The notes beneath the pieces were generated by a model that had not been told where the DNA came from, ran no database searches, and was given only the letters and a program-made list of their open reading frames with translations. Of a DNA stretch of 64,000 nucleotides, positions 53,051 through 64,000 are shown piece by piece (position 1 is the first letter of the stretch; each line of letters opens with the position of its first letter). The position numbers and the translations under genes were made by a program. This DNA is from Clostridiales bacterium (GTDB lineage Bacteria; Bacillota; Clostridia; Christensenellales; Pumilibacteraceae): contig JAFLVC010000005.1 in the NCBI GenBank assembly GCA_022508505.1, positions 1 to 64,000 on the forward strand. Direction: 5' to 3'.

Positions 53051-53115
53051 TTTTACACTAAAGATAAGGATTCTGCTGTAATTAACACAAATACCACAAA
53101 AAAGGAGTATAAAAT

Positions 53116-53346
53116 ATGAAATCGGTAAAAGTGTATTTTCCCACGATCGACAGCGTAAAGAACTTTGTCAATGCAGTTTCGCGCTATCCGTACGAGGTGG
53201 ACCTTCACAGCGGCAGATACGTCGTCGACGCAAAGTCGCTACTCGGCATTTACTCGCTCGATCTCGCCAAGCCCATCGTTTGCGAGATTTACAACGACAA
53301 TTGCGAAGAACTTTTAAAGGATATAACAAAATACATAGCCAAATAA
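53116..53346 (+). CDS. HPr-like small protein lacking the phosphorylatable His
   Basis: 76 aa, VKVYFPTIDSVKNFVNAVSRYPYEVDL...VDAKSLLGIYSLDLAKPIVCEI resembles the HPr fold. Confidence 0.65.
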   Translation: MKSVKVYFPTIDSVKNFVNAVSRYPYEVDLHSGRYVVDAKSLLGIYSLDLAKPIVCEIYNDNCEELLKDITKYIAK

Positions 53347-53373
53347 CGGCTATCACGTTTAGTAAGGAGAAAT

Positions 53374-54117
53374 ATGCGTCGAGACTATCTTGACAGTATG
53401 AAGGCCGACGGATTCGGCGAGTTTTTGACTGCTTGCGAGAATTTGCGCAACTGTAAGTACATTTTGGCGGAAAGTAAAATCACCGCACTTTTAAAGACCA
53501 TTGCGGACAACAAGCAGCTGTATTCAATGTTCGGCGCGTCGCTTTTGGGATTTGATTATAAGACGGTGTTTTCGGAATGCGTAAGCAACAATATGTTCAC
53601 GCTTCCGACCGATCCAAAAACGGCAATCGCGATCGTGTTCCGTATTCTTATGGACATTGACAGCGGAAAAATGCCGCTCCGAAACTTTTTGGAAGCGTAT
53701 TTTTACAGCGAGTCGGTCAACGAGTCGTACGCGCGGTTCGGGCTTGAAATAGTGTCGCCCTTCGAATCGTACTGCCGCATGTTCATATCGCAGGCGGAAG
53801 GCGAGAACGCCGATATGTCGCAGCGATACGACGACATGGGCGAAAAGTATAGAAACGACCTCAAGGCGGACGCTCTGGTGTGTCTTGCCGCGCTTATAGA
53901 CTATGCAAACGAGGCGATATCGGGCGTTTATGACAGAGCAGAATACACCGCATGCCTAAACGGACTTGTCAAAAACATCAAAGCTGATGACGGCGACGGA
54001 ATAATTTCTTCCTATTTGGGCGTCAAATACGCAGTAGCGTACTTCTTCAAGTCCAATCCGGACGTAAATGAGATATTCAAAAAGCTCGAATACAACATCA
54101 AGCGTCTTTCGGAATAG
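53374..54117 (+). CDS. Hypothetical protein (247 aa)
   Basis: ORF with SD aaggag, intact and followed by terminator. Confidence 0.6.
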   Translation: MRRDYLDSMKADGFGEFLTACENLRNCKYILAESKITALLKTIADNKQLYSMFGASLLGFDYKTVFSECVSNNMFTLPTDPKTAIAIVFRILMDIDSGKMPLRNFLEAYFYSESVNESYARFGLEIVSPFESYCRMFISQAEGENADMSQRYDDMGEKYRNDLKADALVCLAALIDYANEAISGVYDRAEYTACLNGLVKNIKADDGDGIISSYLGVKYAVAYFFKSNPDVNEIFKKLEYNIKRLSE

Positions 54118-54139
54118 AACAATTAAACAATATACACAC

Positions 54140-54167
54140 AAAAAGCCGCGCTTTGACGCGGCTTTTA
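54140..54167. terminator. Bidirectional terminator between convergent genes
   Basis: AAAAGCCGCG-cttтga-type hairpin: AAAAGCCGCG ctttga CGCGGCTTTT. Confidence 0.85.
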
Positions 54168-54191
54168 ACATTTGAAATAAATTATTTTCGA

Positions 54192-54938
54192 CTATTTTTC
54201 TGCGCGGTCGGCAATTTCGGGAACAAAGCCCTCAAAAATATAGTTATCGCAGATTTTCGAAACCTTTTGCGCGTGAAGTGCGCTCTTGACCGTCCAACCG
54301 AGAACGGGAAGTCCTGCGTTTGTGACGTATTTGTTGGGAAGATTCGACACCTTGTACGATATGAAATCGGGGTGTGATATGTCGTTGTATTTGAGCTTTT
54401 TTAGCCTTACCTTGTCGCGGTGCGGTGCGTCGAAATCGGCGTGGTTGAAGTACGATGACAGCTGACCGCGCATAATTCTCGGCGCGTTCTTGTAGCAGTA
54501 TTCCAAGGCGTACGGATTAAACGACTGCAACGCATACTCGCCGTTATAGCTTTTAAGCATGTCGATAAGCTGCTCTTCGAGTGTAAACGCGGTTTCTGCC
54601 TTTTTAATCTCGATGAGAAGTGGAACGCTTCCGTTTATCGTTTCGAGCACGTGCTCTAAAGTAGGAATGCCGTAGTCTGTCTTTTTGAGCTTTATTTCTC
54701 CGAGATCTGACGCTTTGAGGTTGGAAACGTACCCGTCGTGATTGGTCATGCGACTCAATTTTTCGTCGTGAAATACGACTATTGTTCTGTCGTCAGTCAG
54801 CCTTACGTCGAGTTCGATTGCGACGCCGTGCTTTGCGGCGTTTTCAAATGCGGGGAGAGAGTTTTCGGGAAATTCAAAGTTATGCAGTCCGCGGTGCGCG
54901 ATAGGTATATTTATAAGCCATGAAGTTTTGAGTTCCAT
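54192..54938 (-). CDS. Glycerophosphodiester phosphodiesterase
   Basis: IAHRGLHNFEFPENSLPAFENAAKHGVAIELDVRLTDDRTIVVFHD. Confidence 0.94.
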   Translation of the reverse strand: MELKTSWLINIPIAHRGLHNFEFPENSLPAFENAAKHGVAIELDVRLTDDRTIVVFHDEKLSRMTNHDGYVSNLKASDLGEIKLKKTDYGIPTLEHVLETINGSVPLLIEIKKAETAFTLEEQLIDMLKSYNGEYALQSFNPYALEYCYKNAPRIMRGQLSSYFNHADFDAPHRDKVRLKKLKYNDISHPDFISYKVSNLPNKYVTNAGLPVLGWTVKSALHAQKVSKICDNYIFEGFVPEIADRAEK

Positions 54939-54981
54939 GTCGGTCCCTTTTCGGTATAAATACAGGCGAGCCTGTACTATA

Positions 54982-55010
54982 ATTATAGCACCGATGGAAG
55001 TATTTTACAA
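54982..55010 (-). promoter_or_regulatory. GDPD promoter
   Basis: Minus strand TTGTAA-N17-TATAAT. Confidence 0.7.
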
Positions 55011-55068
55011 TCGATTTGCGGCGGTTTTGATAATTTTGCCTTATTTTTCCTTAAAACGGCTAAAATTA

Positions 55069-55097
55069 TTGCCGTTTTTTAATATATGTGTTATAAT
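55069..55097 (+). promoter_or_regulatory. lepA promoter
   Basis: TTGCCG-N17-TATAAT; -10 ends 6 nt before the ATG. Confidence 0.65.
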
Positions 55098-55103
55098 TTC
55101 GGC

Positions 55104-56909
<1,806 letters not shown>

Positions 56910-56911
56910 TA

Positions 56912-58039
56912 ATGCAAGACAAGTTTCGCGCATCGTTCACACCTGATAAAAAATATGGCGTTTACATTCATATCCCGTTTTGCAAATCAAAGTGTGCGTA
57001 TTGCGCCTTTGTATCATCGCCCGACATGTCGTGCAAAGCGCGTTACGTTGCGGATTTGGCGGACGAAATATCGAACAGTCCGGCAAAAAGCGGGGCAGTC
57101 GATACGGTTTATATCGGCGGCGGCACACCTTCGTGTTTGACGCGCGATGAGATTTTGCGCATTTTCGAGGCAGTTTACGGTACGTTTAATGTTGAAAACG
57201 GCGCCGAAATAACTGTGGAAGCAAACCCCGAGAGCTGCGGCGACGATTTTGCCCGCGCATGCGTCGATTGCGGAGTAAACCGCGTCAGTATGGGCTTGCA
57301 GTCGTCGGACGACGAGGTGCTAAAGCGCGTAGGCAGAGTGCATTGCTATTCTGACTTTGTCGCGGCAGCGGAAAGATTGCGTTCGCGCGGTATAAAAAAC
57401 ATTTCTTCGGACGTCATTCTCGGCTTACCCGGGCAAACGGCTGACGATATTCATAAGTCGGCGGAGACATTTTCAAAATATTGTACGCACGCGTCTGTGT
57501 ATGCATTGACTGTGGAAGAGGGTACGCCACTTTATGCAAGCGGGTTTTGTCCCGACGACGACGGCATTGCGGATATGTACGATCTCGCCGTTAAATTGCT
57601 CTGCGAAAACGGCTTTTCGCGCTACGAAGTCAGCAATTTCGCAAAATGCGGCATGCGTAGTCGGCACAATCAAAAGTATTGGAGCTTTGAGCCGTACTTG
57701 GCTTTCGGCGTCGCGGCGCATGGGTTTGACGGAGAACGGCTCCGTTACGCGCATACAAACGACGTAAATAAGTACATTCGCGGCTCGAGCTTGACCTTTA
57801 CCGAGCTTTCCGATAAGGACGTTTATAACGAGTACGTCATGCTCGCGCTGCGGACGGAGCGCGGAATAGACACAGACGATTTTGCTTCGCGTTTCGGTGT
57901 TTCGATCGAGCAGCGGGCGGGCAGTGTGCTCGACAGCCTTACAAAGAGCGGTCTCGTTGTGCGAGACGGAAAATACGTGCGCATTTCACCCGACAAAATG
58001 TTCGTCATGAACGGCATCATAGAAGAATTAATGATATAA
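56912..58039 (+). CDS. hemW: HemW-like radical SAM protein
   Basis: YIHIPFCKSKCAYCAF, YIGGGTPS, GLPGQT. Confidence 0.92.
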   Translation: MQDKFRASFTPDKKYGVYIHIPFCKSKCAYCAFVSSPDMSCKARYVADLADEISNSPAKSGAVDTVYIGGGTPSCLTRDEILRIFEAVYGTFNVENGAEITVEANPESCGDDFARACVDCGVNRVSMGLQSSDDEVLKRVGRVHCYSDFVAAAERLRSRGIKNISSDVILGLPGQTADDIHKSAETFSKYCTHASVYALTVEEGTPLYASGFCPDDDGIADMYDLAVKLLCENGFSRYEVSNFAKCGMRSRHNQKYWSFEPYLAFGVAAHGFDGERLRYAHTNDVNKYIRGSSLTFTELSDKDVYNEYVMLALRTERGIDTDDFASRFGVSIEQRAGSVLDSLTKSGLVVRDGKYVRISPDKMFVMNGIIEELMI

Positions 58040-58045
58040 AGCATT

Positions 58046-58621
58046 ATGATACCTGAGGGATTTAAAGAGGTCGTCCGCCTCGACATGCTCGGCAATAAGC
58101 ACAAGCTTATCGACAAACTAAACGCCGCCGCCATGATATTAGTTATTGCGTGCGGCGCGATTGGGCTTGTCTTGAATTATGTCTTGCGCATGTTGAGAAT
58201 GCCCGGCGGAATGTACTTCGTGTACTCGCTTGGCGGCGCTGCGCTGTGCATTGCGTATATATATCTGCACGAGCTCGCACACGCCCTTGCGATAATAATG
58301 ATAAAAAGGAAAAAGCCCGAAATCAAGTTCGGGAAATTCGTCGCGTCGTGCGGAGCTCCGTCCGTTACTTTTTCAAAGCCGCAGTACGTTTTTGCCGCGT
58401 CGTTCCCGCTCGTTTTTTACTGCGCGGCGCTCATTCCGCTGTGCGTGTTGCTTCCGGCAGAGTTCTTTCCGTTGCCGTTTTTGCCGCTTTGCTACAATGT
58501 TTTCGGTTCGATGGGGGACGTGTATATGATGCGCGTGATGACGCGGTCGAAAAAAGGTTGCGTCATTGTCGACAATGGCACAGAAGTTATAGCTTATGCG
58601 CCTATTGAGCCGCAGCCGTAA
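58046..58621 (+). CDS. DUF3267-like membrane zincin
   Basis: TM segments plus HELAHA (HExxH). Confidence 0.65.
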   Translation: MIPEGFKEVVRLDMLGNKHKLIDKLNAAAMILVIACGAIGLVLNYVLRMLRMPGGMYFVYSLGGAALCIAYIYLHELAHALAIIMIKRKKPEIKFGKFVASCGAPSVTFSKPQYVFAASFPLVFYCAALIPLCVLLPAEFFPLPFLPLCYNVFGSMGDVYMMRVMTRSKKGCVIVDNGTEVIAYAPIEPQP

Positions 58622-58730
58622 GAAAAAATTTATTTTAATAACTATATCTATATGTTGTGTTTGAAAATTTTATTGCATACTATTTTTGGAAAAGGATATA
58701 AAATTTATCGAAAAATTATCATAAAAACTA

Positions 58731-58759
58731 TTGACAAAGGTAAGGGGGTGTGTTAAACT
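58731..58759 (+). promoter_or_regulatory. hrcA operon promoter
   Basis: TTGACA-N17-TAAACT. Confidence 0.65.
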
Positions 58760-58763
58760 TTGT

Positions 58764-58790
58764 TTAGCAGTCTAAGGTTTTGATTGCTAA
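58764..58790 (+). promoter_or_regulatory. CIRCE operator (HrcA site)
   Basis: TTAGCAGTC-N9-GATTGCTAA vs consensus TTAGCACTC-N9-GAGTGCTAA. Confidence 0.9.
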
Positions 58791-58820
58791 TTTATTTAAA
58801 GCGGCGGGAAGCCGGTTTCA

Positions 58821-59897
58821 ATGGGGCTGACAAGTAGAAAAGAAAAGATATTGCAGGCTATTGTAGACGGCTACATAGAAAACTGCCAGCCGGTGTCAAG
58901 TGCAGAGATACGAGACAGGCACCTGCCGGCGCTTTCGACCGCTACAATACGAAACGAGATGGCAGCTCTCGAAGAAATGGGGTATCTCACGCAGCCGCAC
59001 ACTTCGTCCGGACGCGTTCCCACCGCAGAGGCGTATCGGCTTTACGTGGAAAAGCTGATGCCTCGCCGTAAGCTTTCGAGGTCGGAGCTCAAAATCGTCA
59101 AGCGTTACTTTAACCGAAAGGTTACAGAAATTGATGACATGTTAAAGAGTACGGCAAAGGTCATATCGGAAATTACCAACCTCACGTCGGTTGCTTACGT
59201 TCAAAACGCCGACGACGCGACGGTAACAAACATTCGCATCGTTCGCATATCCAATTCCACGGCGCTCATCATCATAGTTACCGATCTCGGCGTGTTAAAG
59301 GACACGACGGTCGATATCGGAAGCGGCATCACAGACGAGTACTGCGACAGGGCTTCGAGGATAATCACGGACATCTTCGGCGGGCACACGATAAGCGAAA
59401 TCAATAAACCTAAAGCGCTCGTCAAACAGGTGCGCAAAGAGTACGAGCAGTTATTCAAAACGATAATCCGCATATTCAAAAGTTATTCGCACGAGGAGTT
59501 GCAGTCGGACATCATCCTCGAGGGTAGCGCAAAGATACTCGAACAGCCCGAATACGCCAACCTTCAAAAGGCAAAAGCGATGCTCGAGTTTTTGGACGCA
59601 AAGGACGAACTCATACCCGTCCTGCAAAATTCCGACAACATGGACATTTCTATCAGGATAGGCAAGGATAACGAGATACGCGACGGTATGCCCGAATGCG
59701 CTATCGTTACCACGAGCTACACGATTAACGGCGTTACCGTAGGCAATGCCGGAGTTATCGGTCCTATCAGAATGGACTACTCAAAGGTCGTATCGGTGTT
59801 GGACTATCTGTCCAAAACCGTTCAGATGCTCCCCGCGGGCGACGGATCGTCAGCGATGAGCGAAGAATCCGACGACAACAAGCCGGACGAAGAATAA
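58821..59897 (+). CDS. hrcA: Heat-inducible repressor HrcA
   Basis: ILQAIVDGYIENCQPVSSAEI, TIRNEMAALEEMGYLTQPHTSSGRVPT. Confidence 0.96.
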   Translation: MGLTSRKEKILQAIVDGYIENCQPVSSAEIRDRHLPALSTATIRNEMAALEEMGYLTQPHTSSGRVPTAEAYRLYVEKLMPRRKLSRSELKIVKRYFNRKVTEIDDMLKSTAKVISEITNLTSVAYVQNADDATVTNIRIVRISNSTALIIIVTDLGVLKDTTVDIGSGITDEYCDRASRIITDIFGGHTISEINKPKALVKQVRKEYEQLFKTIIRIFKSYSHEELQSDIILEGSAKILEQPEYANLQKAKAMLEFLDAKDELIPVLQNSDNMDISIRIGKDNEIRDGMPECAIVTTSYTINGVTVGNAGVIGPIRMDYSKVVSVLDYLSKTVQMLPAGDGSSAMSEESDDNKPDEE

Positions 59898-59915
59898 TAT
59901 CAATCGGAGGATACA

Positions 59916-60473
59916 ATGAACGACGATAAGAGAGAGAGGACGAGGGAATTACCGGTTATGGAGATGCAGCAAGAAGAAAATAAGGCACTTCAAGCACAGC
60001 TCGCCACCATTACGCAACAGCTCAGCATTGCGCAGGCTATCGCAGTAAAGGAAAAAACGCGTTCCGAAGAGCTCTCGAATTTAGTCAACCGCATGCAAGC
60101 GGATTTCGACAACTACCGCAAACGCATGAACGAGAACAACAAAAAGCTCAAAGAAGACGGCATTTGCGCCGTTTTGGAAAAGCTTATTCCCGAGCTTGAC
60201 GTTCTCAAGCAGGCAATTCAGACCATTCCCGACGAAAAGGTCGCGGAAGGCGTCAAGATGATTTACCGTCAGGTGCTCGATATTCTCACCGTGTTCGGCG
60301 TGGAAGAGATCCCTGCGCTGGGCGAGCAGTTCGACCCCAATCTCCACAACGCGGTGATGCAGGTCAGCACGAGCGACAAGAGCAAGTCGGGTATGGTCAT
60401 CGAAGTATTCAACAAGGGCTATAGATTGGGCGATCGTATACTGCGACACAGTATCGTCAAGGTTGCCAATTAA
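59916..60473 (+). CDS. grpE: Nucleotide exchange factor GrpE
   Basis: MQADFDNYRKRM, C-terminal GYRLGDRILRHSIVKVAN. Confidence 0.95.
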   Translation: MNDDKRERTRELPVMEMQQEENKALQAQLATITQQLSIAQAIAVKEKTRSEELSNLVNRMQADFDNYRKRMNENNKKLKEDGICAVLEKLIPELDVLKQAIQTIPDEKVAEGVKMIYRQVLDILTVFGVEEIPALGEQFDPNLHNAVMQVSTSDKSKSGMVIEVFNKGYRLGDRILRHSIVKVAN

Positions 60474-60512
60474 AGCATATAAATTTTAAAATCAATTTCG
60501 GAGGATTTATTT

Positions 60513-62318
60513 ATGGGCAAAATCATAGGTATCGACTTAGGTACCACCAACTCGTGCGTAGCTGTTCTCGAAGGCGGCGAGCCTGTCGTTATTCCCAACG
60601 CAGAAGGCTCTCGTACTACGCCTTCCGTAGTCGGCTTCGCGAAGGACGGAGAGCGTCTCGTCGGTCAGGTCGCAAAGCGTCAAGCTGTTGCCAACCCCGA
60701 CAGAACGATTATCTCCATCAAGCGTAAGATGGGACTTCCGGAAAAAGTCCGTATCGACAATAAGGACTATTCGCCGCAGGAAATTTCCGCTATGATTCTT
60801 ACCAAGATCAAGAAGGACGCGGAAGCCTACCTCGGCGAGACCGTTTCTCAAGCGGTCATTACCGTTCCTGCGTACTACAACGACGCTCAGCGTCAGGCGA
60901 CAAAGGACGCAGGCCGTATCGCAGGTCTCGAAGTTCTGCGTATAATCAACGAGCCGACGGCGGCGGCGCTCTCATACGGTCTCGACAAGGGTCAGGATGG
61001 CGGCAGCCAAAAGGTCTTTATTTACGACCTCGGCGGCGGTACGTTCGATATTTCCATTCTCGATATAGGTGACGGCGTATTCGAGGTTCTCGCTACTGCG
61101 GGCGACACGCATCTCGGCGGCGACGACTTCGACCAAGTCATTATCGACTACCTCATCGAGCAGTTTAAAAACGATAACGGCATCGACCTCAGCAAAGACC
61201 GTATGGCTATGCAGCGTCTCAAAGAATCGGCGGAAAAAGCAAAAATCGAGCTTTCCGGCACGCAAAAGACGCTTGTCAGCTTGCCGTTCATCACATCCGG
61301 CGCGGCAGGTCCTCTGCACTTAGAGTATGAGATCACGCGCGGCAAGTTCGACGCGCTCTCCGCTAAGCTCGTAGACCGCACCATCGAGCTCACCAAAAAG
61401 GCTATGGCTGACGCCGGATTTACCAACAACGACATCAACAAGGTTATTCTCGTCGGCGGTTCTACTCGTATTCCAGCGGTTGTCGAGGCTGTTCGCAAGC
61501 TCTCCGGCAAGGATCCGTTCAAGGGCATTAACCCCGACGAATGTGTTGCTGTCGGCGCGGCAATTCAGGGCGGCGTTCTTGCCGGCGAGGTCAAGGACGT
61601 ATTGCTCCTCGACGTCACGCCGCTTTCGCTCGGTATCGAGACGGTCGGCGGAGTCTTCACTACGCTTATTCCGAGAAACACGACTATACCTACCAAGAAG
61701 TCGCAGGTATTCTCGACCGCTACCGACAATCAGCCGTCTGTTGACATTCACGTCTTGCAGGGCGAACGCAGTATGGCTGCGTACAACAAGACGCTCGCTC
61801 GCTTCGAGCTCGGCGGCATTCCGCCTGCACCTCGCGGCGTTCCTCAGATTGAGGTTACGTTCGACATCGACGCAAACGGCATAGTTCACGTTTCCGCAAG
61901 AGACAAGGGCACCGGCAGAGAGCAACGCGTCACCATCACGGCTTCCACCAACCTCACCGAAGCGCAGATTCAGCAGGCCATAAAGGATGCCGAGAAGTTT
62001 GCGGACGAGGACAATAAGCGCAAGGAAGTCGTCGACGCAAAGAACCAGGCAGACATGCTCGTTATCTCTATCGAGAAATTCTTGCGCGAGAACGGCGACA
62101 CCATTGACGAAGGCGATAAGGCTGATCTCAACAGAGAAATGACCAACGTCAAAGAGGTTCTCAAGACCGAAGATCTCGATGCTATCCTCGACGCTGTTGA
62201 GAGCCTGCAAAAGCTCAGCAACGGTATCTTCTCTAAGCTCTACGAAAACGGCAGCACCGCTCAACCTCAGGACGACGTCGTCGTTGACGATGCCGAGGTT
62301 GTAGGCGATAACAACTAA
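60513..62318 (+). CDS. dnaK: Chaperone DnaK
   Basis: [20 protein letters not shown], Hsp70 signatures. Confidence 0.98.
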   Translation: MGKIIGIDLGTTNSCVAVLEGGEPVVIPNAEGSRTTPSVVGFAKDGERLVGQVAKRQAVANPDRTIISIKRKMGLPEKVRIDNKDYSPQEISAMILTKIKKDAEAYLGETVSQAVITVPAYYNDAQRQATKDAGRIAGLEVLRIINEPTAAALSYGLDKGQDGGSQKVFIYDLGGGTFDISILDIGDGVFEVLATAGDTHLGGDDFDQVIIDYLIEQFKNDNGIDLSKDRMAMQRLKESAEKAKIELSGTQKTLVSLPFITSGAAGPLHLEYEITRGKFDALSAKLVDRTIELTKKAMADAGFTNNDINKVILVGGSTRIPAVVEAVRKLSGKDPFKGINPDECVAVGAAIQGGVLAGEVKDVLLLDVTPLSLGIETVGGVFTTLIPRNTTIPTKKSQVFSTATDNQPSVDIHVLQGERSMAAYNKTLARFELGGIPPAPRGVPQIEVTFDIDANGIVHVSARDKGTGREQRVTITASTNLTEAQIQQAIKDAEKFADEDNKRKEVVDAKNQADMLVISIEKFLRENGDTIDEGDKADLNREMTNVKEVLKTEDLDAILDAVESLQKLSNGIFSKLYENGSTAQPQDDVVVDDAEVVGDNN

Positions 62319-62342
62319 TACAACTAAATTATTGCGGCGGCA

Positions 62343-62464
62343 GGCACTGTAGGTATACAGTGCCCGTCGGTCGCATTATTCGAGCACTCATTTCAGCATT
62401 CGCATAGCATTGTTCGAGATAGGACTTTGCCTATTTTGTGCACGAATTTATCTGCTATGCGAAT
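62343..62464 (+). other. Structured intergenic element between dnaK and dnaJ
   Basis: GGCACTGTA-ggta-TACAGTGCC (9 bp) and ATTCGCATAGCA...TGCTATGCGAAT (12 bp) with nested TTCG/CGAA and ATAGG/CCTAT. Confidence 0.65.
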
Positions 62465-62487
62465 CGCAAAAATTCCTCGGAGTAAGT

Positions 62488-63600
62488 ATGGCAAAAAATT
62501 ATTACGAAATATTGGGCATATCTAAAACCGCTTCGGACGATGAGATGAAATCGGCGTTCCGCAAGCTTGCGCGCCAATATCACCCCGACCTTCATCCCGG
62601 CGATGAAGTTGCGGCAAACAAGTTCAAAGAGATTAACGAAGCGTACGAAACGCTGTCCGATCCCACAAAGCGCGCAGAGTACGATCGCGAGCAGGCCGGT
62701 CCCTCGGCGGGCGCCGGTGGCGGAGCAGGCGGTGCGGGCGGTCAACGCGGCGGCCCCGGCGGAGCATTCGACGATTTCTTCAATATGTTCGGCGGTGCGG
62801 GCGGCCCCGGTCACGGCGGCGAGCCCGGCGGCGGTGCGGGCGACATCAGTCTTAACGTTACTTTGACGTTTGAGGAGGCGGCGTTCGGGACGCAAAAGGA
62901 AATTGCGGTCAACCGTTTTGAGCAGTGTGCGGCATGCCGTGGCACGGGTGCAAAGAACGGCACGCAGTTTGTAAAGTGCACCAACTGCGGCGGAACGGGT
63001 AAAGTCCGTTACGCGCAGGAAACTCCGTTCGGCAGGGTTGTAAGCATGAAGCCGTGTAACGTATGTAGCGGCAGCGGCAGGATAATCAAAGAGCCTTGTC
63101 CTTCGTGCGCCGGCAGGGGATCGATGCGCAAAAATTCCAACCTGCGCATAACGTTCCCGCCCGGAGTAGAGCCCAATCAGATAATGACCATACCCGGCGA
63201 GGGTGAGCGGCGTGCGGGTGCAAAGGCGGGCAACCTAATTTTGATGATAACCGTCTTGCCGCACAAGCTGTTTAGACGAAAGGGGCTCGATCTTCTTGTC
63301 GACATACCGGTTACGTTTACACAGGCGATGCTCGGCGACAAGGTGCTCGTTCCCGCGCTGAAAGGCAACAAAATATCGTTCCCGCTACCCGAAGGCGCTC
63401 AGAGCGGAATGACATTCAAACTAAAGGAGCAAGGTCTTGAAAATCCCAAAAAGCAGATTAAAGGCGACTTGCTAGTCACTATCGATATAGAATTACCCAA
63501 AAATCTCTCCGGTGATCAAAAACGTAAAATCAAGGAACTTCATGAGAGCTTTAAGCCCGAACAGTACGATAAAGCGCGTGAGTTCATGAGAAAACAATAA
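62488..63600 (+). CDS. dnaJ: Chaperone DnaJ (start ATG 62488)
   Basis: J domain with HPD, Gly-rich region, four CxxCxGxG. Confidence 0.97.
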   Translation: MAKNYYEILGISKTASDDEMKSAFRKLARQYHPDLHPGDEVAANKFKEINEAYETLSDPTKRAEYDREQAGPSAGAGGGAGGAGGQRGGPGGAFDDFFNMFGGAGGPGHGGEPGGGAGDISLNVTLTFEEAAFGTQKEIAVNRFEQCAACRGTGAKNGTQFVKCTNCGGTGKVRYAQETPFGRVVSMKPCNVCSGSGRIIKEPCPSCAGRGSMRKNSNLRITFPPGVEPNQIMTIPGEGERRAGAKAGNLILMITVLPHKLFRRKGLDLLVDIPVTFTQAMLGDKVLVPALKGNKISFPLPEGAQSGMTFKLKEQGLENPKKQIKGDLLVTIDIELPKNLSGDQKRKIKELHESFKPEQYDKAREFMRKQ

Positions 63601-63611
63601 TTAGCGTGAAT

Positions 63612-63640
63612 ACCGCCGAAATTTTCGGCGGTTATTTGCG
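63612..63640 (+). terminator. Terminator of the hrcA operon
   Basis: ACCGCCGAAAATTTTCGGCGGT palindrome, T-rich tail. Confidence 0.65.
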
Positions 63641-63737
63641 TTTTATCTGTAATATTCAATTTATATTGACTTTGTCGCCGCATGCGGTCGCAGACTGCGG
63701 CGCGTGCGGTTTAAAATATTTTACAAGGAGATACTCA

Positions 63738-64000
63738 ATGAAAGTATTGGTTATAAACGCAGGCAGCTCGTCGCTGAAATATCAGCTTATAGAGACCGAC
63801 ACCGAAGAGGTGCTCAGCAAAGGCGTCTGCGAGCGCATAGGCAACGACGGCTCGACGCTCACGCACACAGGTAAGGCAAAGGTCAAGCTTGAAAAGCCGA
63901 TGCCCACGCACAAGGAAGCGATAATGCTCGTTCTCGACGCTCTCGTCGACAAAGAGCACGGCGTAATTAACTCCATGTCGGAAATCGCAGCTGTGGGACA
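63738..64000 (+). CDS. ackA: Acetate kinase (5' part, truncated by window)
   Basis: [22 protein letters not shown] aaggag. Confidence 0.93.
   Translation, partial: MKVLVINAGSSSLKYQLIETDTEEVLSKGVCERIGNDGSTLTHTGKAKVKLEKPMPTHKEAIMLVLDALVDKEHGVINSMSEIAAVG

Noticed and set aside
62410-62487. N-terminal extension of dnaJ
   Set aside because: Would encode through the inverted-repeat structure; J domain starts at ATG 62488 (MAKNYYEIL)
62692-62850. Gly-rich low-complexity run in dnaJ as a tandem repeat
   Set aside because: Normal G/F-rich region of DnaJ

Overview
The 64 kb window is a housekeeping-gene region of a Firmicutes/Clostridia-type chromosome, almost entirely on the + strand. Blocks in order: a tRNA cluster (partial Asp/Val, Phe, Thr; Gly on minus); rpmF-plsX-rnc-smc-ftsY; a membrane M48-like peptidase; ylxM-ffh-rpsP-khpA-rimM-trmD-rbgA-rnhB-yraN; an F-type ATP synthase operon; alr, rsmD, coaD, DAHP synthase; pcrA-ligA; yicC-gmk-rpoZ-coaBC-priA-def-fmt-rsmB-rlmN-rplS; a 1107-aa GH94/cyclic-glucan-synthase-like protein; a Ca2+-type P-ATPase; dCMP deaminase; ctsR-mcsA-mcsB-clpC; hpf, pgi, an HPr-like gene; a minus-strand GDPD; lepA-hemW; hrcA-grpE-dnaK-dnaJ; the start of ackA. 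No mobile elements, phage genes or CRISPR arrays were seen. The most unusual signal is in the ATP synthase operon: there is no separate atpH. The C-terminal (b-binding) domain of subunit delta is fused in frame to the N-terminus of a complete alpha subunit, and the delta N-terminal helical domain is missing. Other points of interest are a perfect four-way-junction fold between ligA and yicC, a long structured element between dnaK and dnaJ, an attenuator-like leader before the P-type ATPase gene, apparent leaderless start geometry at lepA and atpB, and CIRCE and CtsR operators. All calls are by eye; no database search was run.
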